From Apostichopus japonicus (Eukaryota; Echinodermata; Holothuroidea; Aspidochirotida; Stichopodidae), in assembly GCF_037975245.1 (NCBI RefSeq), contig NC_092564.1, positions 12,300,484-12,364,483 on the forward strand: a stretch of DNA of 64,000 nucleotides, given 5' to 3'. The notes below the pieces were generated by a model. That model was not told where the DNA came from and made no database searches. It saw nothing but the letters and a program-made list of their open reading frames with translations. The first letter of the stretch is position 1. Each line of letters begins with the position of its first letter. Below are positions 1-47,100 of this stretch, in pieces. Position numbers and translations under genes: made by a program.

Positions 1-1994
1 CCATATGTTACAAGGTTACAGCCTCGTGTAAGGAGACTGCAGGGCTTGAGATTGGATCAAATCATTTGTTTTTCGTATATAATGGCAAGTCTATTAGTGT
101 GACTTCTTAAAAAAAGTTAAGGTACAAAAACTTTCACCTAAGATCCAATTACTATTATTTTTTTATATTATTTGCCTTTGCCGTTAATTAACATTATAAT
201 TAGTGGGAAATGGCCTGCAATTCCTTTATAATAAAAAAATGTTCATTAAAGGCTCACTGATTAACGTTGAAGAGGAGCAAAACTAAAGAAGCTTGTCATA
301 GGCCAAATTCAGACTTAGTATTTTTGAAATTATCATCAGTATGGAGTTTGTTAAAACTACCGGCAAATGACAACAACCAATATGCGGACGAAAAAAACAG
401 TAATGTCTGCGCAATGGAATCCAGCTATTAGGATGTGTTGTTTACCTGGTGATGATGCATGGATGTTAAACACCACCAACTATATTACGACTAGAATATC
501 CCTTTAAATGCTTCGTTTACAGGTGTTCATATTGTGAACTTTTCAACAGCAAAAAATAGACCACGTAGAATCCGAACAGAGTATATACGTACGTGCTCTT
601 TCCCACTTTTTCCTATTTAACCCTAATCAAAACTACTTTAGTAACTGCGTAACATGATTGGCCGCAGACGACATGCTTATCAACTCATTGTTGTTCTTTA
701 TTAAGGTAAATCATAAAATCATCTACAAGTTAACTCATTAGCCGATGACGTAGGATTAATCAAATTCGATGACAACACGTGCTAAGCGTGACTGGTCACA
801 TCAGAAGTTCGTTTCTACAGAAGAGGATGTAATAAAACAGGTAACAATTATCTCACAGGTATTGTTTCAGGTCGTAAACTTATTTGATTGATTAACAGCT
901 ACTTGTGTTTTTCTTAAATGTCAACCAGGTGTCCTTTAAAGGTCACATACATAGTTATATGGATTTGACTAAGCCAAACGACTTTATGGAACGTACAAAT
1001 CATCGGTGTGCGTATTTTATATTCATGTTAATCTCAATCTGGTAGTGTCCATTATACATTACAATCAAATTGCACCAAAATCGTTCTCGACTTTCGATTT
1101 ATAGTCAATAAATGCTACCCCTCCCCCTTCCCCGCCTTTCTTCTTCCACTCCTACGTTTGATTAGCGGCCGCACCCTTCACCCAATCTTTTCAACTTTGC
1201 AACATAAAGATGTTAACTCTTTCTGCTCGACACAAGTGATACCTCATTTCTCGTCCAATTGATACTGATGTTGCGTTTGCTTTGTAACGTTTGATAAATT
1301 GTCCACATTTTAAGACTTACAGCTGACTTTTTGTCCACATTTGAAGACTTACTGCTGACTTTTTGTTATATAAAAAGTGACATTCACGCTGAAATGTGTT
1401 GTTTTTTTCCCCCTCCTTCCTCCATAGTCCACTTGTCACACGTGTCATTTGCAACAAGCCATGATTATCTTTCAATTGTTTTATTGTTCATTTGTTGATC
1501 TTTATTTGGAATTTCCCCCAAAAAATCTACATGAAACATGCGGTTACCCGGATCAGAATTTTTTTCCTTCCAATTTATCAATAACAGTTAATAAAAGAGT
1601 AATACAAGAAAAAGCATATTATAATCCTTTCTTTCTTAAGATCAGAAATATCGGTTACCTTTCTACCTTCTCAGTCATCCTACGGTACATCCATAATACC
1701 TGAAATCTTACCACAATGGATCACCGTGTTGCGATATCGCTGTATTTACTTTCCCCGGTTGCACTGAGCGGTCACCAAGTGTATCCTCTATTTAAGAGGA
1801 CGTCATATTTATATGATGTCTGAACATCAATCTTGTTCCTTCGTAGATTTCATTTAATATAAGAATTGTCTGTCTATACAATATGCAAATAGATTTGTGT
1901 AAAAGTAGATATTTTGTAGTATGATTTTGTGCGTGACCAGAGTGATGAATTAGACACTTCTTAAATGTGTGTTTCTTTTCTTTTCTTCCCTCCC

Positions 1995-2329
1995 CTCCTC
2001 TCCTCTCCTCTCCTCTCCTCTCCTCTCCTCTCCTCTCCTCTCCTCTCCTCTCCTCTCCTCTCCTCTCCTCTCCTCTCCTCTCCTCTCCTCTCCTCTCCTC
2101 TCCTCTCCTCTCCTCTCCTCTCCTCTCCTCTCCTCTCCTCTCCTCTCCTCTCCTCTCCTCTCCTCTCCTCTCCTCTCCTCTCCTCTCCTCTCCTCTCCTC
2201 TCCTCTCCTCTCCTCTCCTCTCCTCTCCTCTCCTCTCCTCTCCTCTCCTCTCCTCTCCTCTCCTCTCCTCTCCTCTCCTCTCCTCTCCTCTCCTCTCCTC
2301 TCCTCTCCTCTCCTCTCCTCTCCTCTCCT
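1995..2329. repeat. (CCTCT)n pentanucleotide microsatellite
   Basis: About 67 nearly perfect copies of CCTCT, flanked by TTTTC-rich sequence. The top strand is pure pyrimidine and the bottom strand pure purine. Because the unit is five bases and contains no stop, all three forward frames stay open and read as (LLSSP)n; these are not genes. Confidence 0.97.
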
Positions 2330-2481
2330 TTTCTTTTCTTTTCCTATGTATTTCTATAAAAGCGAAGTCATCGTTCGCGTTACATTGAAAGTTCCTTCAG
2401 ATTACGTATAAACAGTAAAAACAAAAGTTAGCAACTTTAGTCCATTTACTTGGAGTCGGCTGGTAGTTAATAAACATTTAA

Positions 2482-2558
2482 TGACGTCATCGTTTTATCC
2501 TATGACATCATTGGGGTCTAAATAATTGTATAAGTCAATAGAAACCGCAGTGACGTCA
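2482..2558. promoter_or_regulatory. Pair of CRE-like TGACGTCA sites
   Basis: Perfect palindromic TGACGTCA octamers at 2482-2489 and 2551-2558, with a near-match TGACATCA between them at about 2502. TGACGTCA is the consensus for CREB/ATF bZIP factors. They lie about 1.4 kb upstream of the first coding exon of gene 1. Regulation of that gene is an inference; the same octamer is scattered over the whole window. Confidence 0.35.
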
Positions 2559-3964
2559 CAGTTGTGTTTGGTGGCGATAATTGTTTTTAAGGGAAGCTTA
2601 TACAATTCACATGTGAAACGTGATTATACATTTATCCATCATGAATTGCGATTTCTTTGAAATGTAAGAATTTCCAATAATTTTTTTATTAAAAATATTT
2701 CTTATCCTTTTTTACTCTTTTTCTTATTCAATTTCTTTTCTAGCTGTTTATAACAAAGTCGACCTCCACTGTTTGGCTGCCCAGTTATATCATTCTTGAC
2801 CCTTTCGTGCATCTCGAAAAGGCGTATCTGTCACCTGGAAACAGTTAAGTACCCTGTGTGATCTCAACTTTAATATTAAAACGATACCATACCCGCAAAC
2901 CGCCAAGTGTATTTTGAATCATCCTAATTTTTTTCACCGGAAATGAATATGAACAACAATAATAATTTTACTACACCCTATGTAAAAAAAAATACGTATC
3001 TCCGTCATTTCGATAACCATTTTCAGATTTGTCAGATGTGAATCTGTTCACCAAGATGCATTATAATTTAATTCAATCAAGTCTACCTCATACACTTGCA
3101 ATAATTTTCCTTTCTTTATGTTTTCATTTTCTCCCTCTCATTGTGTGTGTATGTGTGAAACATGATTATTCCCGACACTATAGTCATGTGAGGGAGCATT
3201 GTGTAGTGTCTGTTACTACGAACACCCTCATTAATCCCCCAGCATCGCCTGTAGATCAATACCAACCCAAAGCCCTCTCGATCAATTTTAATGGACACTC
3301 CAAAGAAAATAACCTGTTCATAACTCATGCATGCACTAAGTGACCGGAAATTTTCATGAGGTCTCCCAAAGTTTCCTTCCATTTCCGCCGGGTAAAAAAG
3401 TACGCGTCACAATTGTTTTCAACTATTTAACGGTTCCTGATTGGTCAAGAGCGCTCTTACAGAGAGTCAACAGCCGTGGGCGTCGCCTGATTCTTTTTTA
3501 TGAGGCCTCCCATTAGGTGATCTTTTCTAAATGAAGAGTACATAAGCGCGCTTAAAAAATACGATGCCAGTGAACTTCTGTTATAATATTTGTCTCTTAT
3601 CAGCCTTAATACAACATGCTACCACGGTCTGTCAGTACCGATCCAGTGCATTTAATTTGATCAAATTTGTCCGTAAGTGGTCGAGCAGAGAGGTTTATAT
3701 TGCAAAGCTGTTTCTCCACGGTTGCCACTTGTCGAATTGCAAACGTGCCAACATCCACGTAACTTTTTATCTTCGCGTTTTATAGAAGGGAGAAAGAAAC
3801 AAAGACTTAAACAACATAAAAAAAGGAAACTTAAGTTTTCTGAGCTAGGAATTTTGGACAAAACACATCTTTCTAATCGGAAAACAACCAGATAGCGAGA
3901 AGTCAGTAGGCTAATCAGTTTTCATATTTTTTTCTGCTTATCCTGTAGTTTTAACGTCACCAAA

Positions 3965-37967
<34,003 letters not shown>

Positions 37968-38400
37968 AAGCTATAGTGAGAGCGAAAGATAACGGAATTT
38001 GGTTTAACGCCAGGGAAATGAAAATGCTACAATCTACAGCAAAGATTCACAACATTTGGCGATATGAAAAGCAGTACCGGTATAAACTCACCCAAATCTT
38101 CCCTGTTTCAAACAAAATGGAGGCTGTTACATGTGAAATCAGAAGGAAACGAGAATGAACTGTTTAATGGTTCCACGCCGTCGTGACTACAGGACATCAA
38201 ACTGATGTATAGTGTTTTTTTTCGCAAAATAGGTTCAGATGCCCGAGAACGCATGGTTGTATTATTTCACACTATCAATGTGTTGGACAAGGAAAACACG
38301 AATTGAGGCTTTGAGCGGCAACGATGTTTTTAATATCTATGCTTTTCGGAATATGCTTGGATGCAAGAAGATTAAATAAACAATTTGATGACATGCTAAG
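37968..38400 (+). other. Gene 1 3' UTR and polyadenylation signal
   Basis: An AATAAA at 38375-38380, about 410 bases after the stop, is the best polyadenylation signal; the transcript would end near 38390-38405. An AATAAA overlapping the stop codon (37964) is too early to be used. The 3' end is predicted from this motif only. Confidence 0.45.
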
Positions 38401-41400
38401 CATGTCTGCAAGCCAAACTCGGCAGTTTTCAATTGATTTTTGTTATAGTAAATGGTAACTAATGGTATAGTGGTGATGTTTGGTTACAGCCTACCAACCC
38501 TAGGCTCCTTAATCAACGTGTTCTTAATCGTTATATTTGTATTGCGTAATTCCTTTACATGTTATCACCATGGTTACTGTAACTACACATTATAATGTCT
38601 TTCCCGGATGGGTTTTCCTTCCTTCTTCTTTTTTCTTCGTCTGTTATCGAATTTATTCCAATTAAATGAATAATTAGATCAACAGAAATATACTTAACAT
38701 GCCTACAGTATGTAGTTTTTCCCCCTCTTTTAATGTATCTTATAGTATTAATCTTAATCTGTCTTTGTTTTGCCGAGAATGGCTAGTCTATTACCAATAT
38801 ACCAATATGGACAGCTAAACGAGTGAATCTCTCAAGAAATGAGGTCAAAAGTTGGAATCCTTCACAAGGTGAAATAATATATGTGATATTAATTATATCC
38901 TATGTGTTACGCTGTGCTTTGCAAAACACGTTTAAAATTGACTGAATACACTGTAACATCTCCATTCAGTGGTATCAGCGCTTTTGTAAAGATTCGTCAA
39001 AGGAATACTATATTAATTTGATAAATTGAAATTTTCCTTTCAAAATAATCAATTGTCGATGTAACCATTAAGTAACCATTGGTCACCTTGATCTAATAAA
39101 ATAAAAATTGGTGTACGATTTGTTTTTCATGTACAAAATTGGAAATTGTAGATGAAAGGTATGACGTCATCTTGCAGCTATTGTTATCTAAGGTCAAGGA
39201 TATATGGTACCAATCAAACGTAGCTTTTCTTTCGATCTAAACATTTTAAGAGTATATTGTTATCATGCCATGCACTATGGGTGTAGTGAGCTTTAGTATT
39301 TATCTAATCGACGGACGGATATCCTGCGACAGCCCTATTATACTATACAATAGCTCATTGTATTTTCATTGTTGATTTAGCAATTAAGTAGATAAGTAGA
39401 TGATTATGATTTTTCTTATATGTCTAATTATAGGACTGGTAACACATTTCAGTCTTTCCCATTTAAAAAAAAATGATCATAAATTAATCTAAATGAGTAA
39501 AGAAACATCATGTCATTGGCTTGCGAGATAAGTTAAAATAAATTACAAACATTACGGCTATACGAGTTCGTCTCTTCTTTTGTTTGGAGTGATATGTGTC
39601 CAAGTTAATGGAACCCTTCCATTACTAAGAGTATAAATCCGTTTTGAAACACTGAACCCATATTAAGGGTATTTTGAGTAGCAAGGATAGGCGTGACGAA
39701 AAGGGGATCAGTGGGGCTATGTAGCTCCGTGACCATCCCAGGTCAATTATGGCGTCTGGGAATATTATAATGCAGCCCGGGGAAAATGTGAGATACAAAT
39801 TATTGCATTCTCATTTTCATGATATACATATTGACAAGTGAAACGTGCAAAAACTTAGGCGCCAACCTCTCACGATGTCGCTGAAGAAGAATCTCAAGAT
39901 GGTTTAGACTTCAGTTTATATAAGAAATAGTTCATGACCCTTTCATTTTGACCTTCTTTCAAGAAAGATGATTGCGGTACTCAGAAGTAAATATTCAAGA
40001 AATGAAGCTGGGCAAATAAACCAAAAGTAACGAATATCCCTGAAAAACTGACTCCATATTGAATTCCAATTGCCACAGCAACAGGACTAGAGTTTGATAA
40101 ACATTGGTAAAAGGTTTAATGTTTTTATGGTTAGATAAGTAAGTATACTGTAGAGTTCCTGAAGAAGTCACGTGGCTGATTGATGATTGGTTGAATACAT
40201 AGTGGCGTCACTTTTCTAAAACATGGAATTGTGGGTATTGCGTTTCTGTCTTGTATAAAATACCACCAAATATTTTAACACGTGTAGGAATTACAGACAA
40301 AGCTTTATACGTGCACGCTGATGACAAAATACCAACTGAAGAATCAGTACAAATAACCGTCACTAATAACAAGGTATATCAATGTATAGAATTTGATAGT
40401 CATGTGTATTTATCTCTACGGTACGCATGGGTCCATTTTAAGCCGATATTTGAAGGGAAAGTCACATTGCTACTAGTTATATTCATGTCAGTTAATTATC
40501 ACGTAATTATTCATTAATACGTCAGTAAGTATATTCAAGACTTAACACACTTTGATAACACGTGTAACTACCTGGCCAATTTTAAGATGAAAATTGAATT
40601 GAAAATTGTTGCTGTTGATATGTATACTATTTATACTAAATAGTCATTTGCAAAGATGATTGCAATTGTAATGAATTAGATAAAAGGAAGCATTTCTTCT
40701 CTGCTTGTCCGTTAAAAAACATTCCCATAATTGCATAACTAACTTGAGTAATCCAGTTGGACAATTTAAGCTATAAAATCATAGCCAACTATTTAGAGGG
40801 GAAAAACCTTAAGTCATCATTTTACATGATATCAGATGCTTGTACTAAGAAGAAAGACATCTGCAGACAAAATCTTCGCTTATGTCATGTCTTAAATTCA
40901 TAATAATGGCTAGGCTACGTTATTGACTGTGTGTTTGAAACGACCTGTTCAGTGTAATTCTTCTGGTTGCAGAAACATTGGACAGGGGGCGTGATTTCCA
41001 AATCCATATCAGAATCGAAACTTCAGTCTATCATTATTGATGTGCATTTCTAAAATGACTTAGAGCAAGAGGGGCGGGGGAGGGGGGAATCAATTACATT
41101 TATGTGAAGATAACAGAGAAAATTGGTTGGAAAAATGATCAGGACATAATCAATATCTCAATATATACATATATTGAGCAATGTTCAGGGTAGACCGGTA
41201 GAGTGCCCGAGCCTATATAACGACTTAAGGGCTTCCGATTGTACCAGATATGTGTGCTGATTAATATTCGTCGTTGAGCGGAAATCCGATCCGCGGTTCG
41301 CCCATCATAGAACCCTTAGCTTACAGCATGGTTCCATCTACTGAAATGTGTGTTTATATAAGCTGAGTAAATTTATGATTATTTGTTGTTGTTTTTTCAC

Positions 41401-42435
41401 TTTGTGTTCACCTATATGTCAATCTCGAATCGATAACAACATTAGGACTGCGTCTAAACAATGGAAAGATAGTGAAGGTACAGTCGAATTAGGTCACATA
41501 AATAGAAAATCGTGTCAATTTTATTCCCCAAGAAATAATTTATAATGTACATGATTTTCTGTACTCTTTAACGCTGTAGTACATCGATCCTATACTTCCA
41601 ATGAAAACACAAAATGTATTTTTTCGGGTTCACAAAACCCAAATTGTGTAAGTCATTGTCGATTCAGTTCATTAGATCCATATGTAATCTAAAATTCAAG
41701 CCCACGGCCAATGTATAGTCTGTTTGTCGTGTGACTATAATTGAAAAAAAGGAAATAGTTGCAATATTTTAGTTCCCTAAATTTTTGGTTTCTTACCTTT
41801 GAGTATGCAAATTAGAGAGACTTTTGGCTGGAAAATGGAGGAACGACGATATTTATGTCTAAATGGTAAGAATTATTGAAAAGGGTGGTATTTCCGGTTG
41901 TATAAGGTGCGCCGTTTGGGTATATGATGAAACTATAAGCAATTTATGCTGACGTGGTATAAAGTAACATCATTGAAAATGTACTGTTTTCTTATTTGTT
42001 ATTATTGTTCTTGCCATTAATACAGTAAAACTACTTCACTTTGTATCAGAAGGCTATGCGGTGCAGTAAGAATCTCCCCAACGCTGTAGGCCTAATATAA
42101 TTTCAACCTATTCAGTATCTCTTGTTGGAAGCTAGACAACAAGAAACTGGGAATCCTTATCCCTCTAGCCACCCAAGAACCACGGGACCCCCTCCCTTTC
42201 CTTCCCCTCCCTCACCCTCGAACTTTACCAACTACTTATTCTGTTTGCTGTCATATTCAGTCTAGACGCACAGGCTTATATGACACAGGGTATAGTAAAA
42301 GTATGACGTAGGCGAAGGGAATTGGGTGTTGTTGTGTCAATTTTTGTTCGGCAAATCTATGGGAGAAATTCACGTAGGCATTAAAGTCACGGATTTCGAA
42401 CGTGACGTACGTGACATGTTTTATTGTTTTAATAG

Positions 42436-42595
42436 ATATATATATATATATATATATATATAGGCCTATATCTAAATATATCTATACCACATTTAAAGCG
42501 GGTGGCCCGGGTTCGAATCCCGGTGGAGGCTGGAAGTTTTTTCACTGTTCTGGATTTCCAATTCACTACAATTTCAGTTATATATGTATATATAT

Positions 42596-42637
<42 letters not shown>
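42436..42637. repeat. Two (TA)n tracts flanking a tRNA-like fragment
   Basis: TA alternation at 42436-42462 and 42578-42637. Between them, at about 42499-42534, is CCCGGGTTCGAATCCCGG, a good pol III B-box/T-arm with palindromic stem. The A-box half is missing, so this is a 5'-truncated tRNA-derived SINE relic rather than a tRNA gene. Confidence 0.6.
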
Positions 42638-42638
<1 letters not shown>

Positions 42639-43284
42639 ATATACATATTAATGCTTAATTTCTTTGGTGTGGAAATAGATCAAGAGATTAATAGCAGGTT
42701 TCCTTTGATTGTCAAATTTAGGTCCAATAATATCACCTCATAATATCTTATTAAAGAACACAAGACCCTTCTGATTTACCCTATGCTCATTGTATTTCAT
42801 TTGATACGTAAATGCGCATGCGTATTGGTTAACGCGATTAAGCGCGTAATTGCAACTTACGTCACGTTTTCTTTCCATTAGTTGGTAGGTTTCCGATCTC
42901 AATCATGAGCAAACATACTCTTGCATATTTAAACAGACCCTGTTCCCATCTTAGTTTACATAAAATTAAATTGAGAGAAAATATCGAAAGCTAAAATGAG
43001 GTACCAGCTGTTCTTTGGGAATATCCACTCAGCATGGTCTAGTAAAACATAATTACGATGACTTATATGTGAACGTGTCGTACAAAATTGCACGATAAAT
43101 TCAGTATTAGCTTTTATACTACAGATACGCCATGCAGGTTTGAACATATCGGCATATCAACATATCCGCGCACAACTCAGCTTACACGACATTTGTTTCA
43201 TAAATGTCTAAGAAGGTATCCACATGTCCACAGTGATATAAATGTGTCTATAATGACAATCAACATACTACAAGATCAAACTTT

Positions 43285-43531
43285 ATGTATGTATTGTATG
43301 TATTTTAGATCCTCCTGCGAGCAGGAACTCGCGAAGAAGCTATCATTGGCTTATCAAAGCCGCAAGCTGACCGAAGTCAGTATGTTAGATTCATATTTTA
43401 ACGTCCATGATCATGAATTGTCAATTGTCAACAACTCTGTAACTGGACGACATACATTAATCTTGGAGTGACTCGAACTGAGGACCTTATGATTGGAAGG
43501 CACCGGCGTTAACCACTGAGCTAACACTCCC
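43285..43531 (-). mobile_element. tRNA-derived SINE, full-length copy A
   Basis: Reading on the minus strand it starts with a tRNA-like head: GGAGTG pairing with CACTCC, A-box TTAGCTCAGTGG, B-box CAGTTCGAGTC and a CTTCCAA anticodon-like loop. A body of about 150 bases follows, then a palindromic tail motif GCGAGTTCCTGCTCGC, then a TACATA-rich 3' end. It is about 85-90 percent identical by eye to copy B at 46435. Located just downstream of the ZIP gene. Confidence 0.88.
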
Positions 43532-43981
43532 TATATCGCCCTAGAGTCTGTAACCAGAATACATACAGTTATGGAACAAATATAGGCATATATATAACAC
43601 GTCTACTAAACTGAAGCACATGTCACTGTTACTACCTGTGTGTTAGATAAAATATGTATATACCAAAGATAACACGGTAATATACAGTTCACTTGGCATC
43701 TTAGTGAAGTCATACATCACATCAAAAAAAAGTTTAATAATAAAGATTAATACGATATTGGAATTACTTTCATCTTTTAATCAACTGATTTTGTTCATTC
43801 ATATTAAAATGAATTAGACCTATAGAATCTATAGAATCTGTAAAAACAATATACAAATATATTCTCCTTCTTTTTTATATATTTCCCTAAAATTCCGACA
43901 AAATAATCCAAAATATGGTCTTTAAAATGATAATAATATATAACTATTAATAGAATGAAGTTGATTATGTAAAGATATGGA

Positions 43982-44131
43982 TTAGAATAAATGAATGAGT
44001 TCATCTTCATAAAGCGCCAACATGAACATTCCCGCCCATCCAAGAAGGAGACCGAGATTTTGAAACATGAATATGAAGCAGGAGCTTCCTTCCTCTTCTG
44101 ACTTCGGATGAGAATCGTTTTGAAAGAGTTC
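43982..44131 (-). CDS. ZIP exon 13: TM8 and stop
   Basis: Acceptor TTCCCACAG|GAACTC. Encodes 49 residues: an acidic lead (ELFQNDSHPKSEEEG), TM8 with the conserved QNLGLLLGW, the tail LALYEDELIHLF, then TAA at 43984-43982. QNxGxxxGW and ALYE are conserved across LIV-1 ZIPs, fixing this as the true C-terminus. Confidence 0.9.
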   Translation of the reverse strand, partial: ELFQNDSHPKSEEEGSSCFIFMFQNLGLLLGWAGMFMLALYEDELIHLF

Positions 44132-47100
44132 CTGTGGGAATCAAGTTAAAAAAAAGAAAGTCATCGCCAAAATTCTCATATTTTGAAAGCTAATTGTAAC
44201 AGCTATAGTTATAGCAAATCTCGAACAAGATTTCCAGACAAGAATTAAACTGTCATATTTTCAGTATGCATCCTTCGGTGTAGTTGCCTGATTTTTAAGT
44301 AGCACGTTTTAAATGTGTAATACAAATAGCTGAAGAAACAGAAGAAAACAACCCACCAACCCCCCCCCCCCTCCCCTCTCCACCTTCAGAATGTTTACTT
44401 GATAAATCAAAGGAAACATACTTCAGTAAGCCTCATGGCGAGTTCAGTTACGTTATCGTTTTTCCATCCATCATAGGAAGGAATCATATATCTTTGGCTC
44501 AGTACAGTTTCACCATGAAACATTAATTCATCTCCCCTAGTCTTTTTTTTTTTTTTTGGAAGATATTTAACTATTTGTTCTCGGCTTTCTTTGTTCATTG
44601 AACTCATTTCCTCGAGTAATTATCTTCATAGATTATCGTCTCTCTCTGCATTAAAAGAGGCGATCATCTCGAAAGGGAAAAACACAAAAATATGTTTAAA
44701 AAAAATGAATGCTTTCAAGACAACCTGCAAATCATAGACGAAATTGATAAACAGCGGGGGGAACGATTCTAAAAGCCTCATTAGAGCTGAGTGATTCTTA
44801 TGGGAAGGCCAATCTTTAATGAGGTTGAGGGTTTTCACCGATTCTGGAATGATGAGTATAATACACACGCTCCTATATATTATTAATATACATATATCCA
44901 TAACTGATAACGTGAACTCACTGGTAGAAAATGACCGTAAATTAGGTGAAGATTGAAAATCTTTTAAAAAAGGAAATGAACAACTGAAACCTGCGTCAAC
45001 TTTTTGACATGTTAATTATATTCCGTATTTACAAGGTCGGTCATATAGTTATTGAAGATGCCTACTATGGGGGGGGGGGAGGGGAATCCAGAAATTATTC
45101 CTCGAAAATATATAAAAATTGAAAAAAAAAGTAGTAAAAAATTCCTTTCTAATGTATTATCTATTTCAACTGTATTTTATACTACATTATGATATTTTCC
45201 TAACTGCATTGTCAATACAATAGTAAAGTCTTGTTACGCAATGATGACGTCATAAAGACAAAATGTATTGTCAAACCTCGTCCAATGGATTGTCTTCCTG
45301 CTTTGGTGAGCCGAAACCGTGAGGTGGTTGTTCCTGGAGCGTTTTTGTCTGAAAATTGTCATATCATTTTATTAATAAATTATCAAGCAGCCATTGTCAT
45401 ATCTTTTGTTTTGAGAAAAGTCTAGTTCAGACTTTGAGATGGAAAAGGTTGGAAAAACTGATAACATCAATGAAATATCATGAAATGGATGTCAACAAGT
45501 GGACATAAAGTAAACAACTACGTGATAATATATAAATCTACCCCGTCCTCTGCACCCTCCCCTCGCCCCTCTCCCAACTTCTCATGCACCTTCTCCATCC
45601 GGTTCTAGTGAAACTCAAACACAAAGCAACATAATGTCGAAGTTTTAAACTACACACTGTGAGTAATCTGTCATGACTTGTTAGCCATCGACCATCTTCC
45701 ACCCGCTCCTCCATTCCATTACCCCCACCCTCGTTCCACCCCCCCCCCCCCTCCCCTCCCTCCATCTCTCATGAAATTTGTAACCCTCTACAAATTTGAG
45801 AGCTAGCAATTCCATCTTTTACAAACTAATTTAGGTACCATAAGAACAATTTAAATGTTCTTTCACAGTGAAAAATAATTTGACTTTGAAGGTTATTAAT
45901 TGATAGCTGATTAATGCATGTATGAATACATGACGGAATAGAGGGAAGCATATGCCTACTGCACATAATACACATAGCCTAACTATAGGAGTTATGACAT
46001 ATATGTCCGAGATAACGTTAAACTTGTGACCATTTAAGTTTTTTTTTAGCATATACGGAATTCGAGGTGACTTCACCATTACTTACTAAATCGATGAAGG
46101 ATATGTAAAGGAAAAATCCAGCAACAACAGCAAATATCCAGTGGTGGCAAATCTCTGACATGGCGAGGTTGATTCCCACATAAAGGCCCACGAAAGCAAA
46201 GAGAGATGACAGAAAATTCCAGCAGAGCGCCATCTTTTTATCCATCCCATTTCTGATAAACACGGCAAAGTCGCCTTAAATTTTAAAAACAACAAAAATA
46301 AGCATTTAACTGCATGACTTTAATAATATTATAACGTTCAACATATTCTTTTAATGCCGTGTATCCGAGCAAATACCTTTGTTAGTTTTATGTTGTTTTT
46401 TCCCCAATAATTTTGTACAAACAATAAACAACAAGGAGTGTTAGCTCAGTGGTTTACGCCGGTGCCTTCCAATCATAAGGTCCCCAGTTCGAGTCACTCC
46501 AAGATTAATGTATGTCGTCCAGTTACAGAGTTGTTGAAAATTCACAATTCATAGTCATGGACGTTAAATATGAATCTAAGAGACTGACCTCGGTCAGCTT
46601 GCGGCTGTGATAAGCCAGTGAGGCTTCTTCGCGAGTTCCTGCTTGCAGGAGGATCTAAAATACATACATACATACATCCAATAATGGCCTACACGTCTAA
46701 CCATTAATTGAGATCATGGTTGCGTGTGTAAAGTGGAGGGGCGAGTGCTAGGGAAGGGATATGTATTGGTGTGTGAGGGAGGGCTGTGTTTTTTTTTTTG
46801 GGGGGGGGGGGGTAATCAATTCTTTATTTCTGCACTACCATGTCAGCTAAATATATATTACATGCAATTGGACAACATGGAACACTTCTTCACTTTATAC
46901 TCGGTCCCCCTCTCCAAACTATCCCCATCCCCACCTCAATCCACTCTACCACCATCACCACCACTATCAACTGTCCCTCTTTATTCATTTGTAGATTATA
47001 TTAATATTCAGATGAGCTCACCCAATTCATGAGGTACTTCGTGGCAAAATATCGCGATGCTGGTTGATACACCGATATAGAAATCAGCGGTAAAGGCCAC

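Larger units (their letters stand above)
1..3948. other. Non-genic sequence upstream of gene 1
   Basis: No exon with convincing splice sites or protein similarity was found on either strand. The stretch holds the (CCTCT)n array, a short direct duplication near 1302-1367 (two copies of a roughly 32-base unit containing TTTTTGTCCACATTT), and two TGACGTCA octamers (2482, 2551). The polypyrimidine tract and AG ending at 3948 imply that a 5' untranslated exon and the promoter of gene 1 lie somewhere in or beyond this region. I could not locate them. Confidence 0.5.
38401..43981. other. Intergenic region between the two convergent genes, including the ZIP 3' UTR
   Basis: No supported gene. Contains one TGACGTCA (39162), two (TA)n tracts around a 5'-truncated tRNA-like fragment (42436-42637), and a full-length SINE (43285-43531). 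The ZIP 3' UTR should occupy the right end on the minus strand; I saw no canonical AATAAA within about 250 bases of its stop, only ATTAAA variants. Confidence 0.5.

Noticed and set aside
1965-2411. Three overlapping frames of 130-148 codons, (LLSSP)n
   Set aside because: Pure product of the CCTCT pentamer array, open in all three frames; no start context or homology.
41375-41545. Small frame starting MIICCCFFTLCSPICQS, signal-peptide-like
   Set aside because: Looks secreted, but there are no supporting splice sites, promoter or mature-peptide processing motifs; T-rich sequence encodes Cys/Phe by chance.
43088-43471. 127-codon frame on the + strand
   Set aside because: Half of it is antisense SINE copy A; no splice or protein evidence.
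46435-46501. tRNA gene candidate (Gly-like loop)
   Set aside because: Head of a SINE: same sequence plus body recurs at 43285, stems are imperfect and a (TACA)n tail follows.
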